The notes: generated from the letters alone by a model not told the origin. Positions 1 through 13,012 are shown, numbered from the stretch's first letter. The stretch is 64,000 bases of DNA from Nissolia schottii (GCA_003254905.1 QANU01029114.1:161039-225038); one strand, 5' to 3'. Made by a program: numbers and translations.

Positions 1-23
1 ATAAATTATTATTTCACCGTGCA

Positions 24-980
24 CTAAAATTGTGATGTTCTGGTGCATGTCACTATACTTTTAATTTCAAGGAGGGAAGCATGAGCTTGAACAAGAGGAA
101 GAGCTTCCTCCAACCTAGAATCCTCTAGGACTTTCTTGCTATAGGTATCCTTCATAGATGCTTTCTTCGACTTCTCCACTTTCCCCTCCATAGTTGTTAA
201 CTTTGTGTTCTTGATTTTTCTTTCGCTCTTCTGCCAATCTATATTCCAGAGCATTTTGTGGGGCATTGCTAGAGACCTGTTCTAGTTTCTCGTCCAAAAT
301 GACATCCGTGTGATTATCTTGGGGCGAATTATCGTCAATACTGATATTAGTAGCAGTAATAGGCCCAATAGCATCCTCCAAATCCACATCATTATTACTA
401 GGCCTGGTAAAAGGCCGAGGAGAATAAACCCATGACGTGGGCTCCCCCACTTTCTTGACTCACTTCTTTCTATTGAATATCCTCCTCCTACGAATCCTGT
501 TCAAAAATTACTCGAAGCATGATATTTATTTCCTCTAATATTTTCTTAGACGTTTGAATTTGGATTGAAAGCTGCTCTCCCAAAATTTCTTGATTTGCGG
601 GCAACCGTTAGCCAATCACCATGAATGCAAACGTGGACGAATGGAATTTAAGGAAATTTAAGGAACCGTGGGCGAATGGAAACGTAATGATAGAAAATCA
701 TTTGTGGCCCTCTATCTAATACCTTTGAATGATCATCATTTGTGGCAAATTGCACCACAAATGAGCCAAATCTTATGTCCATGATGTCAAAACCATTAGC
801 AAACTCCATAGCTTTGTGAGATGATCCCTCATGGTAATAAATCCCATTGTCTTTCCAATAAGCTTAATCACGAGTGCATTCCTCCGAGGACTACTAATCT
901 CCTCTCTAATAGACAATGCTAATGTCATTTTCTTAAGCAACCTATTACTATTTATCAGCTCCGCCTTCGCAAAGTTCAAT
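24..980 (-). pseudogene. LINE (non-LTR retrotransposon) ORF1 relic with DUF4283 domain
   Basis: Read on the minus strand, about 980 to 655 translates as a DUF4283-type domain, the RNA-binding N-terminal part of plant LINE ORF1. Visible pieces are LVIKLIGKTMGFITMRDHL, then NGFDIMDIRFGSFVVQF and DRGPQMIFYHYVSIRP. The two halves lie in different frames, so there is a frameshift near 815, and stops follow near 655. Charged, low-complexity ORF1-like sequence continues to about 24 with another frame change. The reverse transcriptase (ORF2) would lie beyond the left edge of the window and cannot be seen. The domain match comes from motif memory. The break-up is seen directly. Confidence 0.6.
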
Positions 981-1130
981 TGGAAAAGATTGCCCCTTAG
1001 TTTTTTAGGAACAACGTTCTGAGTGAAAAAAACCTAAAAGTTTTTCCGTGAAGGAGCTGACCACTACCTTGTCCCCTTTATCTAGAGGAGGAGGCAACAA
1101 AGAGGTGACAGACATGGACTTTCAATCTTT

Positions 1131-1634
1131 TTCGGGTTCTCTATAACTTTCTCTCAATCCATTGTGTGTTTAGCTCTGTATTTCTTGAGAGTGATGACTT
1201 TTGTTATTATTGTATCTCATTTCTGATTTAAAGAACTAAATAAGAATATGCTGCACACAGAAGAAAATATAAATCAAAAGGAAAAAGGAAAAATGGTAAG
1301 AAAATGTTGGAGAAGCTAAAAATCAAAGTAATGCATACAAATAATCCATTTTAGTCACTATCCAGAATATGGACATAAATGTTCCTCACGAGGCGTGAAA
1401 GTTCATTTTCAGTTTCTTAGTATTTAAAAGAGAAATGTTACATGCCTCAAAATCTGTCACGTTTTACATCTCGCTTTTCTTAACACATATTTCTCATTTT
1501 TTTTTATTCTTTACTTTTTTTTTTCTCTTCTTCCCCAATCTCTCACCTTTTTTTTTTCCGTTTCTATCTTATTCTTTATGATTCTAAGAGTTTTCATTTT
1601 CGTTTCCATCATATTCATTATTTTAGTTTTCTTA
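1131..1634. other. Intergenic AT-rich stretch
   Basis: No coding exon, RNA gene or clear repeat boundary was recognised. The sequence is T-rich on the plus strand, especially 1495-1560. Confidence 0.5.
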
Positions 1635-2060
1635 AAGTTTGTACATGTGTAGAAAAATGTTTGTATTCTTGCTCAAAAATTTATGCATATCTGGTTACTC
1701 AAAAGTTTGTGCATATCTATCGAAAAGTCTGTGCATTATTTTTCAAAAGTTTGTCTATGTGAGCATCAAAGTTTTCTTCTTCATCTTCATTTTCGCTTAC
1801 ATTTTTTTCATATTCTTTTTTTGTTTCTGATTATTGAAAAGTATGCGAATGTTATTTAAAATGTTTGTGCATGGTTGAGAGTAAGTTAACGCACTTAGAG
1901 CGTGAGTGAGGAGTAGGAGATAGAGTAAGATAATTACTTTTCACTATTTAATGCATCGCAGATCTGATATGATTTGGTTCCGTATGTCAAAAATGTTTGT
2001 GTATATGTGTAAAAAAAGTTCGTGCATGTTTATGCATTTGGAACTGCTTTATATACCATT
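1635..2060. repeat. Irregularly spaced copies of an AAAAGTTTGTGCAT-like motif
   Basis: About ten degenerate copies of the 14-mer AAAAGTTTGTGCAT recur on the plus strand, near 1635, 1658, 1675, 1700, 1720, 1745, 1838, 1858, 1988 and 2015. Spacing varies from about 17 to 130 bp, so this is not a simple tandem array. Several copies are followed by ATCT or GTG. No protein is encoded. It may be the inside of a non-autonomous transposon or a decayed minisatellite. Confidence 0.45.
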
Positions 2061-2511
2061 TGGCGGCTCAATAGTGGCAAAAAAAAAAAAAAATAGATGT
2101 ACATGTAACCACACTCATATTTAAACAATTTAGTCAATATTTCAGGGTATAAAAGTGTCTACTTTAAATGGTGAAAAACTGAAGTATTTTACCTTTGAGT
2201 AGTTAGCTACATCAAGTGAATTTTCATATTCCCAGTATTTTATTTCTTAGACAAAAAAAGAGAGAGAGAAAAAGAAAATCAAAACATTGATTTGATGTGA
2301 CGCTTTATGATCAAGTGAGAGAAAACGAAACATGGGTTCATTATGTGCATGGATGCAGCTAGAACTTACGTTACCGCACTCTGAATATGATTGGTTTACA
2401 ACTTGATTTCTGGCCTGCATAATTTCCAATTTTCACTAGCTCGGCCTATCGAGTTTCGTAGTATATGTTGGAACATCAAAGCAAACACATCAAAGCAAAC
2501 CTCTCTCCCAA

Positions 2512-4400
2512 CTAGTGAATGCCACTTCCCAATTGAAAAGCTTCTTCCATCGCCCTCAAAATTGACAAAAGCTCTCCGGCAATTAGGCCACTAGGCATTT
2601 CCCAATTATCATTGCTGTTGTTGAGAGACGAAGAGTTTCCCCTCACATTCTCAATAATCACAAACCTACAAACCGGGCACTGACCTTTGCTTGTTACCCA
2701 AGGCACTATGCAATCCTCATGAAACATGTGGTTGCACGGAGTGAGCATCACTTCTTCTTTGGGCTCAAAGTCTTCCAAGCAAACAGGGCAGCTCTTATCT
2801 TCCTCGTCCTTCTCTTTCGCCCTCTCCCGCGAGGCATTCGCCGCATTCTCTCTGTAATATAAGCTCAGTCTCCTGGCTAACCTCTTTGGTGTGGGGTTAT
2901 AGACTTGTTTCTTAAGCTTGCTCACTGCCGCTGCTCTGGAGTTTTCTACCGGTCGGGGAGCTTGTGTACTAGTTTGGCGCGCGGTTCTTGGCGGTGGCTG
3001 TAGGAAAATCTCTCTGAGCCTGGGGTTGAAACCCCTCCTTCCATCCTCGCCGTGAACATAAACTACTTGTCTGCTGGGTGCTTGTGCTGGATAACTGCAG
3101 ATTGCTCAAAAGTTGGTAAATCAGTCAGGCTTTTCTTAGTTCTTAACCCTCAACCTTAAAATCATATATATGTTCATGCAACTACCTGCTATAGATAGGT
3201 ATGTCCTAGGATAAAAAAAAGAGATAGAGAGAATGGGACAGTGCGTCCCTCCTTTTTGGAGGTACATAAATTAGTTTAAAAATTGTTTGAATGCAGTGAC
3301 AATTTTAAGTTTTTCGTTTAAGTCTCATCCTCCCTCCATGTTTATGTTCTTAATGCCTCTATCTCCTTTGTCCTGGGACCAAAACTAAGCGTTGCCTATT
3401 AGGTTACTCCTACTGTCAAAAGAGAGAGAGAGAATTGAGTTGGGCTGATTTGATTTAATGTGAAATTTGTAGGGAAAATTGAGCAAGATCCAATAAATTT
3501 GTCTTCAATAATCATGCACCTTCTTGCAAACGGTCCAATTAAGTAAACTTTGACCTCTGACTATCAAAATAGTATTAAATGGCAAAATTAGGATCGTGGC
3601 ATCTTGCAATTTTATTGTTAATTCATTTACCAATTGAAAAACAAATTTGAAACACTGTTTGTGGGAAATAGTTTTAATAGGATTTCTCTGTATTTTACAT
3701 CTGATCTAATATTTTATTCAATTCTATAAAAATTCATGGTAATTGAAACAAGCATATACATGCCAATTATCTCAGCATATGACTAGGCATTAATTACGCA
3801 ATGAATCTCTTCTCAGTCTAATTAGCATTTGCACAACATTACTAGTATATTAGTAAATAATCCAGAACAAGCATGTCTATATTTCTGGCTCAATTTAAGC
3901 AAATAGCTTGCAATTTTGCCGTACTTTGGTATACTGTGGAGCCCTGTAGGAGTTCTGATTTCCCATCCCCTCCGTGGATCAACTGCACCTGAACTCCTGT
4001 TCTGCTAATACAAACCAAAATCATACACAAGTTGTAATTATAATCCTCAAACAAAACATGATTCCTCTTAAGAAAGTGCGCAAAGACTGGGCATTTGTGG
4101 GTTGGCCCAATAAGGATCTTAGGATGAGTTCTGATATCTCTGAGCGGCAACGTGTGACAAGCAATTCATTTATGCTTCTATGTAGATAAATTCAACTTGG
4201 CTGTTTTTTTTTTTTTTCCTCTTTGACATGTCCTACAAATCATGTTACTAAAACAAGTAACAGAATACACTTACATTGGTCTGAGCAGAGCGAGATCTGT
4301 AAAACACAGGCACCTCATTGGAGTCACCATTATGGAAAGTGTGAACATCATAGGCTCTATCACCTGTCCTCCGACGCCCTGGCAAAGGCGTAGAACTCAT
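2512..4400 (-). CDS. RING-H2 zinc-finger E3 ubiquitin ligase-like protein
   Basis: Likely a small E3 ubiquitin ligase. The last exon (2512 to about 3094) ends in TAG and carries a RING-H2 finger: CPVC, 14 residues, CNHMFH, then CIVPW and CPVCR, giving the C3H2C3 zinc ligand order. Before the finger is a basic, Arg/Lys-rich region (PKRLARRLSLYYRE), and after it a short tail. The first exon probably starts at the ATG at 4400-4398 and runs to 4275, encoding MSSTPLPGRRRTGDRAYDVH and onward, followed by a good GTAAGT donor. A short middle exon beginning at 4004 after a TTAG acceptor fits the frame, but its end (near 3989 or 3930) and the acceptor at 3094 or 3105 are unresolved. The track-length reading that begins at 2925 uses a GTG inside the exon and is not the true start. 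No transmembrane segment or signal peptide is visible. Substrate unknown. Confidence 0.75.
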
Positions 4401-6060
4401 AATTTCACCTTCCTCCTTGATTGTTCATATGAAAATATATCATTCCATTGCTTGGGGTGTAAATATATCTTCAAATTTGTAACCTTTGGGAACTCGTCAT
4501 GGTTCTGTTCATTTAGCTGTCACAAAGGAACATATCCTTAGAAATGTTGTCACTTCTACTCTTTTACTTTTGAGTTCCTTTAGTTTCTATTCTGATGCAA
4601 AGACGCACTCTTACTCCATGTTCAGGATGCTCTTGTGTTGTGGATGCTGCTCGAAAAGGAATGAAGCGAAAGAAATCAAGGAATCATATTCTTAATGTGT
4701 TAATGGATGCCTTTATTTAATAATGTTTTCTTGGAGGATTTGAAGGGGAATAGAATGAGCTGCGGAAAATATAGAATAGAATAATTTACATCACTAGTTT
4801 GGAATTTGAATAACAGATCATTACTGTACAAGAATATGGTTGAGATATTATAAAATTTTAATTTCAACGTAAACTTTATGTGACTAATTTTATTTAAACA
4901 GTGAAACTGCTCCGCTTATGCACTTGCGGACAATATCTTTCCATCGAACAATATCTTTACATGTACATATGGCGTACACTAAAACAGACGTGTAAATAAA
5001 TGTTTCTAAAGAAATGAACAAACGTCGTAAAAATGATTAACAAACATTTTCACATACAAAAGAAACAAAATGGGGTTCGCACCGCATCACCTCGAAAAAA
5101 GTAACGCCGCACACTTTCTCCTGCTTTCCCACTTACACTCTAAAATGTGTGTATTCACATTCTCTTATAATAAATATTATAAAACAGATGAATAAACATT
5201 ATCAAATAAATAAAGAAATTTTATCAAACACAAAATAATTTGATCCATTCTCTTTATTGTTTCCCATTAAGGGCAAGTCCTAGTGGAGCTGTAGGGTAGC
5301 CCCCCAAATTTCGTCTTTGGTGAGTTTTACTATTTATTACTAATTCCCCCTCCCCCTCCCCCTCCATTAAATATTTAACATTATCATGCGTTTGACTAAT
5401 TTTATATGGACGTGAGCGATGATGACAATAATATTAAGGTGAGAAATAATTAAGAGAAATAATTAATAGAACATAGGAGTGGGAGCGAGATTCAGAGTGT
5501 AACCATTAATAATAAAATAATGTTATATTACTACCTAGGAGGTAGAGTCGTCAATGATAACTGTAGATCCTCGACTCAAGCAATGAGTCAAATCATTAGA
5601 GTTAGTTTTTCTCTCCCTCCTAGCACATTGGATTCATGCAAAGGGACTATGTATTGTTTAAAGTTGAGGGTGAGAAAAACTTGCATTCATTTTAACTCAT
5701 GCAATGGTTTCTTCTTTTTATTAGTATAACTTTCATTTAATTTTAGAAAAAGAAAAAACACAAAAAAAATTTGATTGAAAAATTCAAAGAAAATCCGAAA
5801 AAAAAATTAAGAATTTGAACAATTCTTATGTTAGACCTTGGTTAGGATATTGGCTTTTGCTGCAAGGATAATAATAATTGCTAATATGTAAATAAGGTAA
5901 TAACTAGTAATTATTTGTCTGAACCTGCTCAAAAACTGATTCGCACTTTTTTGAATCATCTATCTTGAGTTCTTACAATTTAGAGACCAAAATTGACCAT
6001 GCTTATAATTTCAAAAAATAAAAATGATTGTTCCCAAATATTGAGTTGAAGCAAGCTAAA
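4401..6060. other. Intergenic region between divergent RING and DnaJ genes
   Basis: No gene seen. It must hold the promoters of the leftward RING gene and the rightward DnaJ gene. The sequence is AT-rich, with CT/C-rich runs near 5345-5365 and A-rich runs near 5745-5810. Short open frames here have no recognisable domain. Confidence 0.5.
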
Positions 6061-6138
6061 CAAACACGTTAGATTATGGACGAAAGCACTTGCAAGTTGC
6101 AACACGAAGCGACCGTGCAACGTGCGTGGACGCGATGA

Positions 6139-6144
6139 CACGTG
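6139..6144. promoter_or_regulatory. G-box (CACGTG) upstream of DnaJ gene
   Basis: CACGTG inside GACACGTGCC, about 315 bp before the start codon of the J-domain gene. G-boxes of this form bind bZIP and bHLH factors in light and abscisic-acid responses. Function here is inferred from motif and position only. Confidence 0.4.
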
Positions 6145-6455
6145 CCATTCTCAAGCATAACCCCTGCCTCGCCTCGTTCCCCCCACTCCTAGATTCATTC
6201 AGGTTCGTTCAGATTCTTTGGATGTCCTTGGCTGTGACACTGCCATGTCAGCAACACTACCTTCAACGCCAAAATTTCTTCCTCCTCAAAAAATTTGAAT
6301 GCGCCATTTTCTACTCATAACAAAATATCAACGATATTCAGCAGTTACTGACAATTTTTATTTTAATCTTTTTTATTTAATAAACTTTCTCCGTTCAATA
6401 ATAACTTGGCTTTGAAACAACACAAAACAAAGCTTCGTTTTAATTGGTACTTTGA

Positions 6456-9400
6456 ATGGCGCAATTACTGTCTCCGGTGTACACTGAAGGTCTCAAAGTC
6501 CACAACCCGTCACTGAACTTGTGTCCAAGAAGCTCATGGCGGATGCCTCCAAAAACTGCAAGTCCTTGGAGCTATTTTGTAGCGAACAACGGCAAGCGAA
6601 GGGGTTGTGGAAGGGTGAGAGTTGCAGCTGAGAACTCGTTTTCTCCGAGCGAGGCTGTTGCTGATGACTATTATGCAGTTTTGGGTCTGGTGAGTAATGC
6701 ATCAAACTCTTATTATTTTGCAAGCGAGAAATGTTACCTTATTCTGTGAGGAAATTTTGTCCACTCATACTCCATCTAATCTAATGGTAGATGATATGAG
6801 ATTACATGAAATGTGGGACCCATTAAGATCCTAGCTAACTGCAGATGGGGTGTCTTGAAAACATTTAATCTTGGAAGGAATATAAAGGAGTCTAATTTTG
6901 ATGCACTAATGATATAAAAGTTCTGTATGTGTGATCCAATCAATTCTTTTCATTTGTATGATCTTTTAAGTAGTGAGTGTGATAGTCAACTATATTATTT
7001 GTTGATGTATTAACTCTTTTACATAGTAAGTATATTCAAATTAAACCCATATGAAATGGAAGAAGTCTTGTGAAATCAATGGAAATATATGTTCAATTGA
7101 ACTTTCAAGCTACATTTCATACATGATTTGATTGATTTTTCCGAGGGTAGCTTGTTTTTAGCGACAGTAGTCCAAATCCCACATGATAAATTAGGTAAAT
7201 TTTTCTATATATTATGAGATATGTCAGGAGAAATTCTTACGTGGTCATGCAGCATCATATTAGATAAACAATTGACCTCAATGACATTTCAGAGTTGGTG
7301 GCAGTAAAATGTGATTTTATAAGTGGTCAAGAATATATTTGATATCGTCTATGACCTTACAGAAGAATCTCTTGATATATTAGTTTGTCAGTCTGATTAT
7401 TGTTTGGTCCATTATACTAGCTACCAGATGCCACACCAGCGCAGATCAAGAAGGCCTACTATAATTGCATGAAAGCTTGCCACCCAGACTTGAGTGGCAA
7501 TGACCCTGAGACCACAAATTTCTGCACCTTCATCAATGAAGTCTATGAGGTGGGTTCCATTTTGGATAACTTAAATTATATGCTCGAAGGAAAAAATTTA
7601 ATTGATTGAAGTTTATCCTGTTTTTATTTTTATTTTTTTCTTTTTCTATTGTAAATTGACTATTGCAGTGCAGGTGCTCAGTGATCCTGTCCAGCGCATG
7701 GTTTATGATGAAATTCATGGGTATTCTTTGACATCAATCAACCCTTTCTTAGATGATTCTAGCCCAAGGGATCATGTTTTTGTTGATGAATTCAGCTGCA
7801 TAGGTACTTTTACTGACTCGTACAATGTTGCCTTACATAGTTATAGAAACACCTGCATTATAGAAAAAAACTGTGAATCTAATGCAATTCAGTCAAATGA
7901 AAAGAAAGAAACAAGTACAATGTTCTGAGATACTAAGTACCTAATTGTTTACATGCCAATGATACATGCAAAAACCTCTGCAAGTTCAACTACAAAAATT
8001 ACATGGCATATTACATATAATTGTGTTGTTAATCCTTGTACAGGCTGCAAAAATTGCGCGAATGTTGCCCCTGATGTGTTTGCAATAGAGGAAGACTTTG
8101 GAAGAGCAAGAGCATACAGCCAATGTGGCAAACCTGAATTAGTTCAACAGGCAGTTGATAGTTGGTATTATCTATGTGCATCACTCTACTTATCAACTGT
8201 TGTAACTAGTTTCAAATATTATAATTAATTAGTACCTCAACTCGGTCACAATTCTCTTACAATCATGAGGTTTTGCTTCTAGGAATAGGTTTAGATTTTA
8301 CTTCTTCATCATTCTTTATTCCTGATGTATTTTTTCATGCTGATCATAGCTTCTAAGTCTGAACATGTTAGGTTGAAAACACATTTCGGAATCATACAGC
8401 ATACGGATCGTGATTGTATTAATTAACATTGTTTTAACTCTATAGTGTCGCATATGTTTTATAAAATCCCTTATTTACCTTTTTCCATTATTATATATGA
8501 TTAGGTCTAAAGTGTTCTTAGTTTGGTCTTTGGTCCTTCATTTTACTCAAAAAAGAAAAAAAAATCGTAGTTATGGGCTGCATTACTTAAACATATTAGT
8601 TAATTGATTGTCTTTGTGTGTTACTGTTAAATATAAAATCATTCAGTTGTCCCTACCCATCAATTTAAGCTTTTGGAAAAGATGGTTCTTGAGATGGTAT
8701 CAAAGCTTTTACGACCAAGTGGTCGTGGGTTCAAGTCTTCCTGCCCCTATTTCCTAATAAATAGGTCAAATTTCAACACAAGGTATGAAAATCTACTTGT
8801 GACATGTCCACGTTTCACCCCCAATGGGCTCCTGCATGAGAGAGCTTGTCAATATAAAACCGTTCAGTTGCCTATGGTAACATGGTGTCAAATTTCTAGA
8901 AACTAAAGATGTTAAAAGCTGTTAGGTATAGCCGGGGATGGGGGACCGTTATACCCAAAGGTTCCCTAGGCATGTTAGCATATCATAGATTAATGTTGGA
9001 ATAATCTGTCTCTCTCTAACTACATCAAAATATATGTTTTTCAGTATTTTTCGTTGCTGTTAGAAACTTGAGTTATAGAACCTTTTATATGAAGATGGCG
9101 TTGCTTGTTAAGCAACTAAGCATATGGACATTGTTGAAATTAATTTTCAATTTTCCTCTTTGGTTGTCGTATTTTAGCCCTGTTGACTGCATTCATTGGA
9201 CATCAGCTGCTCAACTATCATTACTTGAAGATGAAATGCGCCGCGTAGAAAGAGTCAATGTAAGGCATTAGTCATGGTCTATTTCTTCCCTTTCTCCCAT
9301 ATGATTTCTATCCATAATATAATGTCGTCAACTTCTTTTTTGATCTCTGTTGGATGTATAGTGATATGTTAGAAACAATTTTGATCATGAAGCATACGCT

Positions 9401-12400
9401 TTTAAGTTTTTCAAATTGAAACTTTTGAACCTTTTTTTCTGATCGTGTTTAGGTTGCTCCATATGAATTTGTAGTTTTGAGGCTTCTACTATTTATTGTC
9501 AACGCATTAAACTCAACATTTTTAGTTATGATCTGTTTTTCAAATGGAGAAGGCACTAAAATGAACTACAGTACGAAATTTTAGTAAACCAAAAGGTGAT
9601 TTTAGGGGGGGGGGAATTGTTGTCTTATGATGCTTCTTTATTTGGCTAAAGTAGGGTCTTTTTTTCCCCAGCCAAATAATATCAGCAAATTGATTCTGGA
9701 TATGCAAAACGATTACGATCTAGGTTAGCGTTCTGTACGATTTATATGTCTACTGATCCTCTTAAATATGAGCAGGTTGCGCTAATGCTTTCAGGTATGG
9801 GATCAGCATCCAGTGATGTTTTTAGAATGGTAAGTATAAATACCATAGGCTCTCTATTATCTCTTGATGGCCTTGCTTAGTTTCAAATATGCTTGAAATC
9901 ATCATAAGGCCGAATGACCTTGATTTTGGAACGTTGTCCATTGTGATAACTTGAAATAATGGTTAAAATGTCATTGTAACAGTTTTTGTATACTTCACAG
10001 TTGTGTTTCCATTGTCACATCCTATAGATTTGATGACTCTCTAAAGTTTCAAGCTTATTTTTGACAAAATCTTGAATCAGTTCCTCTGAGATTTTTGTGT
10101 TTTAGCAACTTAGCATATATGTGTTCTCGAGTGTCGCACTCTTCTAACATTACCTAACCGCGCTAATGACAGGCGAGTTCCCGGTGGGAAAAGAGGCAGG
10201 CAAAAGTCTTGGTAAAGTACTCGTATATCCTGATTCACCTTCCTTGTTTGCTTATTGGTCGCAGAATCATTTGCGTTACATGCGGTTAACAAGTTTCAAA
10301 TCTAGAATGCAATATTTGCTGAACAGCACAGAAATCTTGCCCCATCATCATAGTGTAACTTTTCCTAGGATGGAGAATTTTATGATTGTTTCATTAGTTT
10401 CACAGCATAGCAGCACAAGACATGTTATGCACATCATCAGTTTGGTTGCCAGCACAGTTAAAACACTGATGAGTGTTCTTACAGGAAAAAGCAAAATTGA
10501 GAATGATGAAACAGAAAGGATCTGATAAACCGGATTCATACTGGGACAATCTCTGGGGAAAACCAAAAGGCAACCGAAGTTCAGGTATGGGATGTGAAAA
10601 CACAAAACTGCTCACAGGAATCATAATATTAATCTACCAAAATTTCTGTTTTAGGACCGGTAATGTTTCTAAACTAATTTAGCTAACTCTAGATGATTTA
10701 TATTTGTAAATTCTGAACTCTTTTGAGTATTTGAATACGATTTTGGAACTCTTATCTTTATTTTTATTTTTTTAAGTAATGTTTGAAACTTAAAGAGAGC
10801 AAATTGAACAAAATTAAAGATGAAGAAACCAAAAGGTGTTGATGGTTTTATGTGTCTTAGAGAAGGGGGGGTTGAATCTAAGACAGGGTTTTCTTAAAAA
10901 AAAATTTCTGTTCCTTTTTAAAAGTTTGTCTCCTAAAATTTCAGGAGATATCTCCTAGTTTTCTGGGAGACAAGTTTTCAGGAAAAACTTATTTTTCACG
11001 AAAATTAACAACAGAATAATTTTAAAGGCAGAATGTGTAAAAGATAGGGAGAAAGAAAATTTACACAGGGATTTATACTGGTTCGATTCCTTAACAGGAA
11101 TCTACGTCCAGTTCTTCAAACGCCAAACTCAATTTTCTTTCAAACCAATTTTTCAAGTACAGAGACAAAACAATTATTCCTTTCACTCAGGAATTTTTCA
11201 AACCAAAACAGAAACTTAAAACCAACTCTTTTCTCTCAAGCTTTCTGTTGCTCACCAAAATGATTTTCAAACGATTTTCAAACAACGAAGACACTTAACA
11301 ATTTCAAACCAAAATACAGACCAAAATAATCAGAGATTAAGAGGTGTAAAGCACTTGGGAGAGAGTATCACGAATGGTTTTTCTTTGGCTCTAGTGTCTT
11401 GTTTTTCAAAGTGATCATTGGTCACTTATTTATACTTGATTTTTGAAGCTTCAAGACCATCTTCTTCATTATTGTCATGATTCCTTCTTCCATGACTTGT
11501 GCCCTTTCTTTATTCGTCTTCAATGATCTTGATGTTTTGCTCTTTTGACCGTTGGTGAGGAGAGCTTATTGCTCCAAGACCTTCTTCTTTATTTTTGCCA
11601 TGATTCCTTCTTCCATGATTCGTGCCCTTTCTTCATTTGTCTTCAATCATCTTGATATTTTTGCTTCTTGACCGTTGTAGGAGGAGAACTTCTTGCTCCA
11701 AGAATGTAGTTTTCCAACTTTGTATCTATTACCTTGTTTCCACACGGTTTTGCAAGGAGAGCTCCATGATATTTGCTTTTCTAACTTTTTTATTTGTGTC
11801 TATCAAGTTCAATCTTTCTCCTTTGATGTACCACGTGATCTTCTTTCTTTTGCCAAGGAAGAATTGCTTTTTTTTTTATTTCTTTGTCTTATTCTCCATC
11901 TAAGGCTATATCATAGCTTTTTGTTTCTCTTTCCACTTTTTCCATAAATGCTAGTCAATGTCAAGTATTAGTCTTCCATACATCCCTTTCCTTCCTTTCA
12001 ATAATAAAATATTTTCCTTCCCTTATGCTGATGGACTCCTGCAACACGTTTCCTATTCAATTAAATTATGAGCACATGCTGTTTGCTCTTTCAAATCAAT
12101 GTCAGCCCATGAATCTCTCTTATTTCCCATTTCAATTATAATTTTCCTTTTCTTCCTTTTATTCCAACATCAATGCATGCTTTCCTTTCCAATGTTTATT
12201 CTTCTTCTTCTATCATTTTCTCAATTAATCTTTTGCTAACATGTTTCCAGCTGCTGTCTGAAAATATATGCTGTTCCATAGTCCTTGCCTTTCTTTATTT
12301 TGCTTGAGATAGTACAAATGCTAATTAGGAAGATAATATTGCTTATTTGATTTTTCTTTCCTGAAACACTAGCACACATTTAGAACGTTCATACAGTGTT

Positions 12401-12636
12401 TGTCATCATCAATTTATTTTTCAAATTTAATCAACAGGTGTGAATGTTATATTACATTGTATATGCCACTTACAGCCTTTCAAATGGTAATAACCATATT
12501 TGCAGAGGAGGAAGTCAAAGAAAAAGCAAAAAGAGCTGCTGCTGCTGCTAGGAGGTGGAGGGAGTACTCAAGGAGGGGTGTTGATAAGCCTCCCACTTTT
12601 AAACTTCCAGATGCAGCCTCCGCCAAAGATATCTGA
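6456..12636 (+). CDS. DJC77: Chloroplast J-domain protein with ferredoxin-like [4Fe-4S] domain (DJC77-like)
   Basis: Nine exons join in frame to 339 residues: 6456-6689, 7421-7549, 7674-7803, 8044-8164, 9178-9259, 9776-9829, 10173-10211, 10485-10584 and 12506-12636, all with GT-AG junctions. Residues 1 to about 60 are Ser/Arg-rich with few acids, as in a chloroplast transit peptide. Residues about 70-135 form a J domain with the HPD tripeptide at 99-101, which stimulates Hsp70 ATPase. Residues about 160-212 form a bacterial-type ferredoxin domain with Cys 163, 166 and 169 (C-x2-C-x2-C) and Cys205 in a CP motif, fit to bind a 4Fe-4S cluster. The tail is Ala/Arg-rich and helical. This pairing marks a small plastid family (Arabidopsis DJC76, DJC77, DJC82), and length and tail best fit DJC77. 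The symbol rests on memory of the family. Intron 8 (10585-12505) carries repeats. Confidence 0.9.
10850..11420. mobile_element. Probable transposon-derived insert in DnaJ intron 8
   Basis: The segment opens with a short inverted repeat around a G-run (GTCTTAGAG then AATCTAAGAC) and holds non-coding, A-rich sequence of a kind often repeated in legume genomes (TTATACTGGTTCGATTCC near 11074). Both ends are undefined and no coding domain remains. The call is an inference from sequence character. Confidence 0.3.
11461..11704. repeat. Tandem duplication of a ~120-bp unit in DnaJ intron 8
   Basis: Unit 1 (11461-11580) and unit 2 (11581-11704) run head to tail. Both open with CTTCTTC, share ATGATTCCTTCTTCCATGA and end with TTGCTCCAAGA. 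They differ by scattered substitutions and small indels, so the duplication is not recent. It lies well inside the intron, away from splice sites. Confidence 0.8.
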
Positions 12637-13012
12637 CCCACCAAGCATTTTCTCACTATATCATCTTCTATAACCCATGTAATTAATTCATCCATACCCT
12701 GTCTAGGTCAATGAATCTATTTCTCATTGGCTATTCATCATTGTATATGTAACAACTCATATATAGTAAATATAACGCACATGATTTATAGTATACAAGG
12801 GGGAATAAACTGCAAAGTTCAGCGTAACAAATTTAAAGTGCCATGAGTCTATTTGTGACCTATCCAACTAGCTAGTTCAGTGGCCTAACTGCAAAACCGA
12901 AAAAAAAAAAGAAAAATTATCAGTTTCAAACTTTCAATGCTTTAAGAAACCAAGAATTCTATATTTATTACCTTGATAGGGGATTTTGACTTTGTTAGGG
13001 TCTACTAGTTTC

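Noticed and set aside
2512..2925. RING protein starting at 2925
   Set aside because: The codon there is GTG, and the frame continues upstream to an acceptor near 3094, with a good ATG exon at 4400-4275.
8660..8910. tRNA-like boxes (TGGTATCAAAGC and GGGTTCAAGTC) in DnaJ intron 4
   Set aside because: No cloverleaf can be drawn. At most a decayed tRNA-derived SINE, with no tail or target duplication found.
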